This document shows positions 44,401 through 59,600 of a stretch of 64,000 nucleotides of DNA, piece by piece (the first letter of the stretch is position 1; each line of letters starts with the position of its first letter). The position numbers and the translations under genes were made by a program. The DNA lies in NCBI GenBank assembly GCA_048013815.1, contig CM106586.1:1116001-1180000 (forward strand), in the 5' to 3' direction. This DNA is from Setoptus koraiensis (Eukaryota; Arthropoda). The notes below the pieces were generated by a model, which did no database searches, had not been told where the DNA came from, and saw nothing but the letters and a program-made list of their open reading frames with translations.

Positions 44401-46307
44401 AGCCGATATTCAATCTATCCAGTGGTGATGGACTCTTGGTAGCGTTCGAGCGAATATGAAAAGAAGCTAGAATAAATAAATAAGGGTAGTTCATTAGTGT
44501 GATTTTTTTCATCTTTCATCGGGTCCTCGGTTGAAGGGCGAAGTCAATCTTGCAAGGAATCAATATTGACTTGATAATGTTTTAGCGTATTCGAAGCGTA
44601 GTCGCTCGATCAAATCACCACTATGAAGCGCCGAAATGAAAAACTAATTGAGTTTGCTGCAGCCAGGCGCACTTGTCGCAAATTGCGACTCGCAATGCCA
44701 TAGTCGCATGTGATTGTTTCGTGTTGAATTAATTCAGCATACTTTTTAAACTTGAATAATTTAAATTAACTGAAATCAAAGATTGCATCTAATAATGGTG
44801 CTATCCACTGTAACAAGTGGCGCCACTTGACACCACCGGAATTAACTAAACAATATGCTAATTTGCTATGCGTCGAAATTTTCCGAGCGAGTAACTCGAG
44901 CAAGCACAAAAATCACAACACTGCTGATCACACCTGAGAGCAATTGCCGTTCCCCTTGGAACATATTAGATTATATCGCCACGCCAGCTATGGCTAGATG
45001 ATGAAAGTAGGCAGCAGCAGCCGTTTGATTGATTAATGTTGTTCGCACCAGCACCAGCACCGACACTCACGCGCACGCAAACTAAATCCTAAGCATGTTT
45101 GCAGAGTCAGCTGAGACATCTATGAGGATGTGATGGAAACAAAATGGTTAGCTCGATAGCTGAAGTTGTTCAGAAATAGGTGGGGCAGAAATCGCCAATT
45201 GTCACTTGATCGCTCGATCACGCTACCAACATGTCAGATCGGCCGCTACTTTATTCCTTACATGTAAGTAATGGACGGCAGTTCTATGAGCTTGATATTG
45301 CGGTAATTAGCTATTAATTTGTGCACAGAGAAAAGAAGAAAATTGATTTTCTTTTGTTGTTGTTGTTGTTGTTGGTATTGTTCGATCTAGTATCACTGTT
45401 AGCAGTGCCGCCAGATGAGCGACGCTCGACGGTTGCTTGGTCAATTGGTTGCAGTTGGTATACAAACTTGCCAACAGTGACAAAGGTATGCAAATAGGTT
45501 GCTAGTGACGCAACCAAAGCAAACTAACAACACTGCAAGCAACTGCAAGCTGCAGTGAACTGGCCATTTGATTGGGAAGACATATTGGGCTAACAATATG
45601 GGCCATTGTTAGCTATTCACACTTGATTTAGTTTTGCTGCCAGTAACTAGTAATAAGTTGTGTATATGTGTGAATAGTCACATATATAGAGAGAGAAAAA
45701 GTGATTGCGTATTGTCTGTTGATTTATTGGCCATTAACTGTTGGCCATTAGTGTGATGTCACACGCTTGACTAGAAAGAATCAACTAAGCAACCTACCAA
45801 CAAACCAACTAGAAGCATATGGATATAGAGACAACAAGAAAATTGTTCTAGGCGAACCAGATGCAGAGATGATAATACGATAAGATTGCTGATAATGTAT
45901 TTACATATTAAATATACCGTTACCTTGCTGTTAGCCAGTGTTAGTCGCCACTATTACGAACCGTTATATTTGACTGTGTGCCTGTCTAGCTGGCTGCAAC
46001 AATGTCAATGACACGCAACCAATGTCACGTGTTAGCCGCAACAACAAACGTGCTCGCCCCAATGACAAGTGCAACTAAATAAAGCGCCCATCTTGCCATC
46101 TTGTGCACCTATATATTTTAGCTGGTGTGCAGTGTGTCTAGTTGTTGCACGCAACACAAAGCAGCATTGTCTTTGTCCACCTGTCCCCCACTCTCTGTTG
46201 CACAAACTATTTTCGCTTATACATGGATAAACCGCCAAAATAAACAATCATGAAAGCCTTTGCTAGACGCGCCTGTTACATAACATCGAAACAAGCCCAA
46301 GCCCTAA

Positions 46308-46356
46308 GTTACGTATTACGTAATACGTAACACGTAACACGTAACACGTAACACGT
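46308..46356. promoter_or_regulatory. 24-bp perfect palindrome plus CACGTAA tandem array
   Basis: 46308-46331 is a perfect palindrome centred on ATTACGTAAT, the classic PAR-bZIP (vrille/Pdp1/E4BP4-type) site. It is followed without a gap by three to four 7-bp CACGTAA units to 46356. Regulatory role is inferred from motif identity only. Confidence 0.45.
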
Positions 46357-49300
46357 TATATACAACTAACGTTGCAGCGCAAGTATAACAGCGACTAACA
46401 GTTGCAATAGCGTATATGTGTTTGTATTTATGTGTCTACCTGGCGCCCAGTCGTGCTCCCCCGTTTCAGGTAAGACTGTTGTCGCAATACAAACAACACG
46501 CCGCAACTCTGTCTATATCACGCAACATTTAACATTTTTAACGTTTCATTTGTTAGTTACTAGCTGCCAGTGCAGGCCAACAGTAAGCTCGCCATCGGCT
46601 GCTCTTGTTCGAGGCTTGCGGCTCGCCACTGAGATATTTCCAGTGGCGCCATTTTAATAATACGCTATTTGTGTGTATACTCAAACCATAAACTATTGGC
46701 ACCAGTAAATCTTGCTGAATTGCCGAAAAAGAAAAAACAAAAGAGAAAAATTTTAATTTTTTTTTATTCAACAAAAATTTTGTTTTTTCACTTGCACCTC
46801 AAGCACCAGCAACGGCCAATTGAAGTGACCTGAAAACCTGGCCCCATTCGTTGGCAGCACCTCAATTCCTAAATGTAAATTTAAAATTCTAGTTCACGAA
46901 AAAAATCCCAAGTCTGTTAACTATTTATCATTGTTGAACAAACACACAGATTATCCGGGCCGACCATTGGTTGCTACTTATACTACAGTATTCAGCCTGT
47001 CCCTCCCTGTTCTATCCGTCGCTTATCATGGCAGCTTTACCTAAATATATGCACGCCACGATGGCATCTTGTGTGGCGTTTTGTGTAAATATCTAAAAGT
47101 AATTCACCAGCGGGCCCCCATCTGTCTGACTATCCATCTGTCTGTTTCACTCTATTTTTCGGAATAATACCGGTAAAAAAGAGAAATTTGTGCCTGTTTA
47201 TCTGTGTCGTGCTCTCGCACAAGTTGGCCTTGAAAATTTGCAAAATTCTCTCTTGCTCTCGCTTGTCTCGCGAATAGGCGCTCACGAATAGATAAACAAA
47301 ACGAACGAGTGAGACTTTTTCATTTCGGCCACCAGCACTCTGTATGCGCCCGTGAGATCATCAGAAGTAGTGAGAGTTCATTTGAATGCTAACCGACGCT
47401 GTCTAAAGTATATCATCGCATTAAAAAGCTATCTGTTATCTAAGAAGATCGCTGGCAGCAAATTCGACTAGTGATAGCCATTGAAACAAGTACGTATCAA
47501 ACGGGAAAAAATGCTGACTGGCAGACGAAAGAAGAAACTGGCAACAAAAAAGGCTAATGCGAAAATGGGCTCTCTTCATGCCCACTTTGATCACTCAAGG
47601 GCGACGCGCTCGACGTGTTGAGCCGGCCGTTTTCATAGCTCTGCTTAAACGATATACAATGTGCCAAGCGTTATGTGGAGCCGTTGGATTTTTAAGGTTG
47701 GCAATAATGCTTGGATATAGGGCCGTTAGATTTGCGCAGTTTGTCTTTGTTTTTTGGCACCAGATGCAAACAAGTGACGCGAGTGAATCGAATTCGAAGA
47801 ATACAAGTTTGTTTGTTGCTGCTGGTCATCATTTCAGACACACAGTTGTTATTATTTAAACAGTGAATATCCGTTTCTTTTCGCTCATCTCGGTTTCGTC
47901 GAGATCTCCGGCGACCCAATGCAACCAATCTGCACAGATTCGCTCTGAAAACTTGCACCGATCGGACGCTCGATGACAGGCGAGAAGAACGAAGGGCAAG
48001 TAAGCGAGGAATAAGTAGGAATAGAGAGCCAGAGAGAAGCAATAATGCGAAAATAATGATCCACTCTAATGGATCTATCCAGTTCAAGGTCGTCTTCATC
48101 TATCAATATCGGACTAGCGATCTCAAAAGCAAGACGAGCTGTTTTTGGGGCCCTTTCAAACGCCATAATTTGCTCCCTCATAACAATCGCACTGATTGTG
48201 TGTGTTTCTGCGTTTGCTTAGTTCTAATCAATCTATTATCTTTTGCAAATTCAACAAATAGATGTACTTTCTCTCTGCAATATCCGCGATCAGTGCACTG
48301 AACGATGCCACTTTTGAACCGGGCATATTGGTAAGGGCCGAATTGCACTCATCGCCTCTGTTTTTCTGACGTGCGTTAATAAACAAGCGAATGTGTTTTG
48401 TTTTCATCGGTGTGCATTCAACAGAGAAAAACGAAAAAATTTGCGGTCTTTTTCTGTAATAAATCTGGACCGGCCGACCTACTTTCGCATCTTGATCGTT
48501 TGCATGCAAGATGGCGTCAGAAGCTCAATTTAATCTCAGAAAAATAACGACATCCAATTTCGTTGTGCTGATCGATACCACAAATCGTTTTCGAGCAATA
48601 TTGCACGTGTGTTTGAGACATGCAACACTGATTGATATGACCGATTGATCAGTTTGCACCATGCGAGCAGCGATTTGCGGGAGGAAAAGATGACTCTCGA
48701 TACAACTTTTCTTGCTCGCCTCGGCATAGCTATGCAATCGATCAAATTATGCAAATTATCACCGCATCTGTATTCGACGTTGGCGGTATTTTAGGCGTTA
48801 CACACAATGAGATGTTAGGTATTTTCTAATATCTTGTCCGCGTAATTTGCGTTTGGGAATGTGAATGAGTGCGTGAATGAATATCTGTGGGGCACGGCAA
48901 AACATATTTCGGCACGGCAAAACATGGCGGGTGCATGTAGTATGATTCAGTGAATGGTTGAAAATTGTTCACATTGCGAACTGCCGGAGTGTCTCCGAAG
49001 AGCCGACTAAACGGTTCAACTGATCATTCATTCGGGCCGTTTTTCTCTCAACTATCTTGCATACTGTGCAGCGTCTAATAGAAGGCTAGAACACCCTTGC
49101 AACTCACCAGAAATGGGCTAAAAATACGCTGCTAGTTAATGCTGATGCTTCGCACAGAGAATGTAAGTCACGCAACGCAATGCGAGCCTCCATTAGCTCT
49201 CTGGCTGTGTGGCAGTGAGCAAAAATGACAAATGACAATTGATGCATAAAGACTGGCCAGACTATTATTACATGTACATGGCTATGACAGCTTTTGAATG

Positions 49301-50591
49301 CAGATAGTTTGAGATAGCCCAAGGAGCCCCAAAAGTGTGTTTTTGGGGGGCGGTGTGGCAACACTGACCGGCTGGCAAGTTTCAAATCACATTATCTGAC
49401 ATTCTCAAACAGAGGAATCAAATCAGGTTTTGTGCCCCGGGGTCTGAATGTGACATGCCATAAGGAGAATGAGCGAGGGTATTTTTGTCACAGACTGTAT
49501 TTGCATTCGATCTAAGCGTTGCTGCCACTACTAACCATTGCGCCAGCTCGCCCACTGGTCAAGTGAAGTCCAGCAACAATCACACAACTGGGGCCAATTG
49601 TGATTAATGTTGCACTGTTTATTGTGTGTATCTATCTAATAAGAGGCTCAGCTAGGCATGAATTAAGCACCGTTGTTGTGTGTTTGTACACATAGACACA
49701 CAAATTGGCTTATTAGTGTGTCTTGGTGAATTAGCACACACAATCACACGAATGCACACAATGGGTGTATCAGTGAGGACCCAAATAAATGAATGCCACT
49801 GCTAATTCAATTAATTAATCGGGCAGCCATTGTTTGTTGACTCGACTGAGCCGTTTTCTGTGTGTCCAGAGGGCGTATGTCAGTCACAATTGTCAGATCT
49901 CAGTTGCACAAATAGCTCACAAACTGTTTTTGTGTGGTGTATTGTGGCTATTTGAGCTTCTGTCAGGCTAACCCAATATCACACAACACCTAAATACCTG
50001 GGGGCTTTATCTCTACAGTCAGTTATTATCTGGAATGAGCCAGAGAATCAGCAGTTATTTCTGGACAGTTATTCTGTCTTGATTGTGCAATCGGCCTTCA
50101 CTTTCAATCAGCTAATCACGTGCAGCACGTGCTATACGTCTCTATAAGATGGCAATGATCTGATGATTGAACTAAAACCAGATTGAGTCTTGATAGTGAA
50201 TCGCCCGCTCGAATCAGCGCCCCTTCCGACGTATAGCCTACGTGACTTAAAGAGCATCTTGCCGAGATCTGCACTTTGGTCTGTCTTGGCCAACTAAAAC
50301 GAATTGCACACATGGAAAAGAATGGGCCGGAAATGGATGTCTAGTTCTATCGGGATAATAAGTGGCGCTGATTATTGAGTGAATTCATTATCCACTTAAA
50401 CCTAATAGAAAGAGCCACCATTGTGCAGACATACAACTAATACCATCGGCAACTATAGCCCGAGGAGAGAGGGGCACCAAAAAACGTACCCAAACGAACC
50501 TTTGTTGTTGCAACTTGTAACAAACAACACGCTCGTGGCTAGCATACGCTATTTGGCCTGGCGATAATTTATTTGTTTGTCTGTATGTTTA

Positions 50592-50615
50592 TGTGTGTGT
50601 GTGTGTGTGTGTGTG
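50592..50615. repeat. GT microsatellite
   Basis: About 12 GT units, 35 bp before the hairpin at 50648. Confidence 0.85.
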
Positions 50616-50647
50616 CGGATAAAACAATGATTAATACGTGACCTAGA

Positions 50648-50690
50648 CATTCAATGATTCTCTGTTGGGTACACAGAGAATCATAGAATG
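50648..50690. other. Strong 43-nt hairpin
   Basis: Arms of 18 nt (CATTCAATGATTCTCTGT and its inverse) with one A/A mismatch and a 7-nt loop (TGGGTAC). Too short for a typical microRNA precursor; function unknown. Confidence 0.6.
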
Positions 50691-53600
50691 AGTGAGACTC
50701 AAGTTCAGACGACCAATCCGTTGCCGACAATATCATGTTGATTATGTAATATATAGTCCTGCGTCGATAGTTGCCGATTGATTGACGATAGTATCATGTT
50801 TTGTTTGTTATCGCGCGCTTTATCTACTCGTCGTAGGTTGCATCTCGAGACTGTCTATTGGCCACGATCAATCCATGAAGTGGTCAGCCGTTTCTGGTGA
50901 CACGCATTCTGAGCATACTGACATGGCATTGGCTCGCGGTAGCCGTCACAATTTACAGTCTCTCTTTCTCTCTCGCGCGCGCTCGCTTTCTAACTGACCA
51001 AAAAGCGATCAATTGGAAGGAGAAACCGCTAAATGGTCACAAAGCCAGAGCAAAAGCGTTTGTGGACCGCTACACAAGACACACAAAACCCTGGTGAAAA
51101 GCATCAAAGATACGATATAAATAGAAAGGCAAAGGGAGAGAGAGAGAGAGGGAGAGACCATGGCTAGCTGAACACAATCAAGGCTCGGGTTATAATATCA
51201 TCGTTTCATGATCTATCGATTTATGCTTATTATTGATACTTGCACAACTAAGTCAGTGAGTCGTTGCGGCGTTGGGTCGGATCACAAATATCGAGCGAAG
51301 ATTCAAGTAAATCAATTCAGTTCTCTTCTTATCCACTCCGATCCGTTCTGCTTTGAACTGAACTGAACTCAACTGAACACAACCACTGACCAACCAACTG
51401 AATTGTTGTCGCCCAACCGAACTGAATTCTAGCTAGCCGAACAAACATTACGTAACATGACATAAGTCTGAGCTGGGGCCCGAGTGAGTCAGTAACGTAA
51501 GTTGCTGACAAAGTTGTTGGTTTGTGGCCCAGATTGATGGTCAGCCTTGGACAAATCCCAGTGCAGTAACAACTGTGGCCATGCAGCCTATTATCAAACA
51601 AACACTGGCTGGTCTCAATCTAACAAACCCACAAATATTACGCCATTGGTGAGCTAGTGTGCTCACTTTTGCACAATAGACACGATAGGCCGGTGATAAC
51701 GGTCAATTTGTTGATGTTCTTGCCCATTGCACACACTGTGTTACACACAAGTTACCGATCTAACCGTCGCAAATCGCGATTCGCGATTCGGTGTGAATTG
51801 TGCCGAAAATCGTCCTACGGTCACTAGCTGGATTCCAATGAGCTGAATGTGTGAGCGCGTCTGCTATTCCGTGGAGAAGAATGCGATGACATAGTCGTCA
51901 ACCGATATATATCCAGCCAAAGCCAGATAGACGGTTGGCCAGAATCTGGCTAGATCATCATTATCATCAATGGAAACTGTGCACGCTAGACCCACGGGGC
52001 AAATAGCACATACACGATATTATGAGTTTTCTCGGTATCGATCGCGTGGCCATAGTGCTGGTGGCATAGTATTGACATTGGAGACCCTGTGATGATTTAA
52101 TCACCAGCAACAGCTAATATATTTGGGCCGATAGTTTTATGTGGCGAAGCGCCCCTATGGGACGGACGCACAAGATCATAGACGTTAAATTGCCTGACAC
52201 AAATAGACACATAAAATCGGGCATGTGAGTGAGTGAGTGAGAAAGAAAGAGTTAATGAAAACACACACACTCACACATCGGAGCAAGAAAAATCCAGGTA
52301 CGCACCAATTTAAACAAGTAACAAGCCAGTCAAGCGACTAAAGGGGCCCTGGCGGGCTTTTGCGCAATTGTTGTGAAAACGGTTGACGGCTCGCTGGAGA
52401 CACCGAACAAAGCGACGAGAAATTGCATCCGCTCGGTACCTCACTTTTCATTGATATGTCCACTAGTCAGTAGATACTAGAAAATCGTGCCTGTCGCACA
52501 ATTACCAATCTCGTTGGCATTGATCCGAAATGCTCGATAGATTTCTCTGACCAGAGACAGTCTCACAGCAACTAAGCACGGCCCAGAGTAAAATAAATTC
52601 TACAGTTAGATTGTTATTGTTGCTTGACTTTGCGCTTCCATGCCATCATACTAACATGCCATCATACTACCATGCCATATATTTAATAGCCAAATAGTAT
52701 TAGATGTAGAGCAAGATCGCTTTCATTGGAGGCCCCTCCTATTTGACTTTAGCTAGAGAATGAAATGAATAAATATGGTTGGCTCGTTCATGAACCAACC
52801 AACCGACCAAACCAACTATCACTATAATGACCACAGCGATAGAGGCCAAGTTTACCAGTGAATATCTGACACACACGAACTGAATCATAATAAATAGACA
52901 TATGAATCCATCGATGAATATATGCCACAATAGACAGTGTGCTACAATCAATCATGGCCACCATTCATGGGCCTGGTCACCTTACAGCTCTATGAGCTGC
53001 TAGGACAATCAGCTTAGGTCAGTTGCGTCACTGAACTCACTTGTGAGTCACAAGTTGTGAGTTGGGCCAACCAAGAATAATGATGATTACAAATATCATA
53101 AACACTAGCACCATCTATCTACTGACACCTCAACCTATGTGTTATTACATTCGAGTTGCTTCCACTAGTGCCCGCAAAGTCGGTTGACCAGGCCATTCCG
53201 TGGAGAATAATACCCACTTCAACTGAGCCGAAAGAACCAAAAGTTTCGAGTCAATTAAATGAGGACCGGTCAGCGAGCACATAACACGAGCCACTATAAA
53301 ACCTCTTTGGCGGTTACCAAGATCGCGGTAGCAGCAGGTATCCTATCATTAGCTGGGGATCGATTTAATACCCTGGGCTTGCCAATAATGATCGTTACGC
53401 GTGGGTGGCAAAAGCGCCTAAAAGAGTGTTTATTCGTCCAAAATGAAACGCTCACAAGGCGGCCTCGATAATACCCTCAATTTCTTGGCCAGCTTAACAC
53501 TTTTGTCCCTCTAAATCTTTCTAACCAAGGACGACTCTTGAGATCACAGTGACTCTCTCTTCTGCTCCCGTTGCTTGGTATGTAACCCATTACGGAAATG

Positions 53601-56600
53601 GTCTACATACCAAGCCACTACATTGTTTTTAAGCATATATATATTTCGCAAGAAAGAGCAGACACATAGAATAGACAATTTCGTGTGACAATATTTATTG
53701 GACTCGTGTGAGTTATATCTCTGTCCGTGTATTATTGAATTGTAAGCCACAGTCACTTAGTGTGCCTCGATGTATTCTAAGAATCGTAACGCAATACAAC
53801 AGCCATCGATGTTTGCAGGTTTAGAAGCGACAGTGCTGGAATTCTAGTTCAAGCCATTGAAAGTGCCGATCAATAATGAATAAAATACCATCCGCTATCG
53901 AAGACGGAATTCGGTTTTCTCCGATCGGTCGATAAGAATCTTCAAGTCTAGATCACGCGCAACAAAGCAATGTATAAATCGATGGTGTCTCCATCAATGA
54001 GAGATCAGCCTTAATTTTGTGGATTGCTGGCCAAGTCCAGCGGCAAGAAATTGTAGAGAAGATCGACGAGAGACCGATGGAAGTATTCATTTGTTTCTAA
54101 TTGCATCAGTCACAAGCAGATGGAGCCGTCAAATAGTAACCGATAATTAGATTTTACAGTTTCGACGTCTGTCTAAACTGAAGTGCACCGGAAAATCTGT
54201 AGTATCGCAGTTAGTTTCGGTTGGCGTGTAACAATAATTGCTATGAATGCATCATCATTTCGTCTGCTGAAATAGTGCCGAAAATTTGATTTTGCTAGGT
54301 GAATATTGCTTCGAATAGCGCAGCTGGCAGGCTTAACGATTGGCCTGGATTTGGGGTTTGGCGCTTGTTATTGGCACTAGTGGACGCGCAACATAAGTGA
54401 GTGAAGTCGCTCTTTGCAGCCTGTATCTCCGAATGGAAATTGTCAATATTGACACTTTTGCAAAAATAGATATCAGAGATATTTACATTTGTTGTAGATC
54501 TCATAACTGGTGCCACAAAGGTCATTTACAACATTGCTTCACTTGGCTGGATATGTTTCGTTGCTTACAGACTTGAATTTGCGAGGAAACTCTTTTGGTG
54601 GTTGCACACAATTTTGGGCAAACATTGCACAGGTGCCAGCTGTCATGCGATTCGAAGAATTGTCCGCTGCTATTTTGGTTGTTGCCTGATTAGTTAGCGT
54701 GCAAGAGAGAACGTGATCGACCTACCAAAACAACGGCACCACGGACCGATTCTGCGGGCCCGGTTTGGGCGCTCGGTTGGGCCCAAGCGAGGCGCCAGCA
54801 CTATCAATTTAGCTCATGATGGTGGCTCATAGATTGACCATAGATCATGAGTGCCAGCGTTCGATCGATTGTTGCTTGGGATGCTCACCTCGGCGTGTCA
54901 TAACATAGCATATTTTGAGGGTTATTTATATTCATAATGTTCATAATATTCATATGATGTGCAATATGGCTGGCAATTTAAGAAGAGCCCTGTATACAGT
55001 TACAAAGACCAACTTGGTTGCGCCAGCAAGTGTGTGAGTAGTCAATTCGTTCTGGCCGGCTGGCTGCTGGATATATCTTGTGTGCATAAAGGTGAATGAG
55101 CTTGACATGAAGCGAGCGAGTCCAGTGTCTAAAAATACATCGCATCAATGTGTTGGGTCGATATAGTAGCAGTTTTTGAGCAACGAAAACCATCTATTCA
55201 GCGGGATTGTATGAGAGGGGAGAGGAAGAGAGTATCAGAGTTGCTTGAAAGAGTGTAGCCATTAGACTGGCCAGTGCGTGCATGCGGCCACTATGGTCAC
55301 TCGACGGCGGGCAAGGTCAGCTTAACGGACACAGTGCACTTGTCATATTTGCTGCTCCTAACACGTACACCCAAACGCGCAGCTTGCGTGTCCGTCAGTT
55401 GTCTAGTCATCTAACGGTGGTTGTCAAGTTGGGGCCCGGCCAACAATGTATGCATGCGAGCCGGCGAGAAAGCGGTAAAGAGCGAGCATAGAGCCAGAGA
55501 GCCAGAGAGTCAGAATAGAAGAACAATGAGCTGGCCAGAGAAAAAAGAACAAAGCCCAAGCTGGCCCCGACTGGCCCAAGCAGCTGACTAGCCAGCGAAT
55601 TGCACGAGCTGGCAACGTTTTAATAATGATAGCTACTAGCTGGTTGTCTGTTCGGTTGGCTGAGTCGCTCTCGTTGGATCATGCCGTCCCAATTGTGCGT
55701 GCGTGTGTGTGTTGGTCTTGGATGATTATGATGAATCATCAGGGCCCCAGCCAGACTGTCCAAAGCCGACAATGGCGGCGCTGTATGATAGTGGCAAAAA
55801 CACAAAACATACAACACGGTGCAACAGCAACGACAACAACGACAACAACGACAACAACGACACCAATAAGGACAAAAGGAAGCCAAGAGAACGACACACA
55901 GTGAGAGAGCCATAAACACAAACAAAAACATAGCTAAAATATCTGACTGGGCCACTGGGGAACCATTCAGATATAATAATGTCATCATCATCATCGTGCC
56001 AGCCAGCAACAACAGTGATAGTATGCAAAGTAAGCGGCTGAGTGAACAGACTTGGCAGATCCGGTCGGAATGTTAGTTAGCACAGTTGCAAACAACGGCC
56101 CCGCTAACAACAACACTGAGAATGATTGATGGACGCATCAATAGATGCTGCCACCAATGCATATACCAACGGTGTCATTTCAAATAATCGATACCCTTTT
56201 TTCTCTGTGCGTCTATCGTGCCGGAATATCGTGCGTATATAACTTTTAAGTTATAACATACGCAAAACTTTTGCGCCCCAACAGCAAGCGCCCCAACAGC
56301 GTTGCCGCATAAAACCATTCTATGGTTACTGCCGCAGTCTACTGTGTCAATGCACTATGCCGGGGCTTGCATAACGAAAAAACAACTCATCTCATTGGGG
56401 TCACACCAGCCAGCAAAAGTTGGTGAATTAATTAGATTTCCGACGGGCCGTGGGCCCATCATTTATTGGTGCCCCCTTTTCTGCGTCCAAATCGTTTGTG
56501 TTCGATTTTCAGCAGCACTCGTAAAATTAGATACCGTGCGAATGGCGCTATCGTTTCACAGCAGATCCCTAGGTACGAAAAATGCGCCAAATATAGTCTA

Positions 56601-59600
56601 TTTATTGGGCAGGCGTTTGCATGTGTTCGGTTGGCCTCCTGGTTGTGATATTTACTTTTCACACAAGGTCAATCGGATTCTCTGGCTGACACTTATACTG
56701 CCAGTCACATAATACGCTATATAATGGGCATACTTTGTGTTTGTGAGATTTGTTGACGTTTGTAGCAGAGACAGCGATTTGATACATTCATGGGAAGCGA
56801 ACAGGGAGCCAGACTAAATATGTATGGGCTTGTCAATGTCAACTGGCAAGATCTCAGTGTCACCGTTACATTAAGTTGATAGTATAAGTTGGGAAAAAAG
56901 AAAAACTTTCACTTACTTTTCAGTCTGGCTTCGAGTTTTTTGACACTGTCTCGACACTGTAACACATGTTGGTGGCACATGTATTATATATTATCGACAC
57001 ATATAAGAGTTCCTTTGGAGTTGTTCTCGAACAACATTGCACCTCGTCACTTTCGTTGACAATCACACCCCAGGTGATGGCAAGAAATTGTCGGCTAACT
57101 GAAACCAACTTCTCCAACAGGCAGGCATCTTTTTTTGCACCCTCACTTCCCATTCGCATATCGTTCAAACGTGTACCATGTTTCGCTGGTTCATTCAATG
57201 CATAGTTCTGATCTAATGTCAAGAGTTAATTATCCAACTCATACATGCCCAACAAGCTAATAATTAATTACCAATAGCTGCCGTCGACAAATTGATAGCC
57301 AATTTCAACTACTGTAGGAAGTATATACTTTTTGCGCCAGTGATTATCGTGTTTCGTTAGAGCTAGTCTGCCATTGAAAAACATTCGCTTACTGAAATTT
57401 GCATTTTTCGCCTCCATTCTAATTGATGCGTTGGCGTATCCCGAAAATTAGGTCTTTTGTCAGACCATGCTGACATGTAGTTAGTATCTATTCTATCGAG
57501 TTTATAAAGTGCGAATGGCCATCGAGCTTCTGAATACAGTCTAAATAAAGCTTAGCTGTAAGTAGCAGCAAATGCGCAAGATTTGTTGCTACTGACAGTC
57601 CAGAAGACAATCAATTAAGTGAAATGTCTATTTTTGTTGAAACTTATCAAAAGTTTTTGCTCGTTTGTGTGACTCGCTCTCACAAGCTACGAGCTGATAA
57701 GCTCATTATACATTCTATACCATTGAAAGAGAGGTGATTACTTTTAACAAATCTGCTATCATCATTTTATGTGCTAATAGCAGATAGCAGCAGCTCTTAC
57801 AAAACAAAAACAGTTGATCGTTTTTGTTGTTGTTGTTGGTTTACGCCAATTAATTGCCTACTGCACGCCTGTATCATTTGTTCAATTATTTGTTGGTGTT
57901 AGTGAAGCTGCTATAGATTGGCCTCGATCCAATTCAATCCAAATTGATAGCTTCAAATCAATTTGAGGCTGCAAACTCAAAACTTGTTTGGCTTGCTTAA
58001 CTGCAAACAATTGCCTGTTCCACCATTAAATATTTTTTATCCTCATCGGGGGCGTCCTATTCCGCCTGGCAATAAATCAGGGCACACTTTATAAATTTTC
58101 TTTCTATTTTCTATTTTCCTTTCCACTTTATCTTTCCATTCTTCCCGAAGAGATTGTTTCTTTTTCCAGCATCGTTCACTAGCTAAGGCTGCGGCACTGG
58201 GTTCCTGTTATTACGCTCTGGCCATCATTTCCTTTTCCAAAAGTTTTTCCGAGGTTGGCACTGCGTGTTCACTCGGCTGCAGATTTCGAACTCGTTGCCA
58301 AAGTCAATCACCTAACTTTTTCCGAGCTGGAAACTTATCATGAAAATAGATGAAATTTTTTTTTGCGAAAACTTTTCTTTGCATCAGCTAGTCGACAGAT
58401 GCCGATTTCGAATTAAGCTCGAGTGCTGTTGCAGCCTTTCTGATCATTTCAACAGATTTACTATATAGATCCGAAATCCATTTGGTACTATCTGGTTAAG
58501 TGATTGGAATTTTTGTTTCGTCGCGTGTGAGCGCAGTCCGAAAAGGTGATCAATTGGATCAATCGGTCGGTTGGCCTGAAACAGGCCTCATCTTTTCCAT
58601 TTCTATATCGCGTTATATTCCGTCATATCGGGTGATAGATGGCCACTGGTGGCCAAATACATTTCACAGTGATTGCAGTGATCACGATGAAAACAGACAG
58701 AGTGACGAGCGATCATGGTTCTGAAATGGTGATCATATTTTGACTCGTCAATGTCAATCCCTCTAGTCAATCCTTTTTTTCTCTGATGTTGGTCTCATGT
58801 TTGTTGTTGGCCAAAATGTTGGCCAAAACAATAATCAGAGCCCTCGATCACAATTTCTCTCGCAGCAATGGTTTCGCTGGTGTGATGACACACATCAGCG
58901 ATGACAGGCTGTGTCCGTGGACACATTTTTCTCGAAGAGAAAAGAATCTTTTACTCGATTCTCTGTCTGATGCCTTTTGGAATGTTTGATAAACCTCCTT
59001 TAGCTGCCGATCCAGCCTAACTTCAATGAGTTCATAGCGACGAGTCTCAAGTTTAAAGAGATATCTACCAAAGAGAGAATGCCTATCTGGCGATTGCTGT
59101 TGATTCATAGAGTGAAGAGATTCCTTGACTTGTCCTTCTCTGCATCACTCTGCTAGGAGTGAGACAGCTTCAACTCATACAGACTCGAATTGATATTATC
59201 TGATCCATTCCAGTGTTCATATCAATCGGGATCAAGAGTAATTGAGGGCTCTCCTCACTTACTCACTCGCTCGCTGTTGGAAATGCAGACTGCATCTGAC
59301 TAACATAATAAGTACATTACAATAGTAACTTTGCTACTTTCATGAAGAATGCCACCTGAAATAAGACTAGTAGTTCACTCGTTTTAACGTATCGTCTACT
59401 CCAAGCTTTTATTTCTTGCCTTGGTATCTTGCATCCGATCGATAAAAGCTACGAATTTCTTTGGTTATACGAGGTACGCCAAACCTTTTCCTTGTTTGAC
59501 CGTCTGTGCGTCATTCTTCATGAACCGCATAGTGCCTGCAATATATGACTATCCTCAAATATTATATAACACTTATTTCAGGTATAACACGACACTAGAG

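Noticed and set aside
55620-56012. 130-codon minus-strand ORF with Cys-rich repeats
   Set aside because: Driven by a GACAACAAC repeat on the other strand; overlapping ORFs in all frames and no domain.
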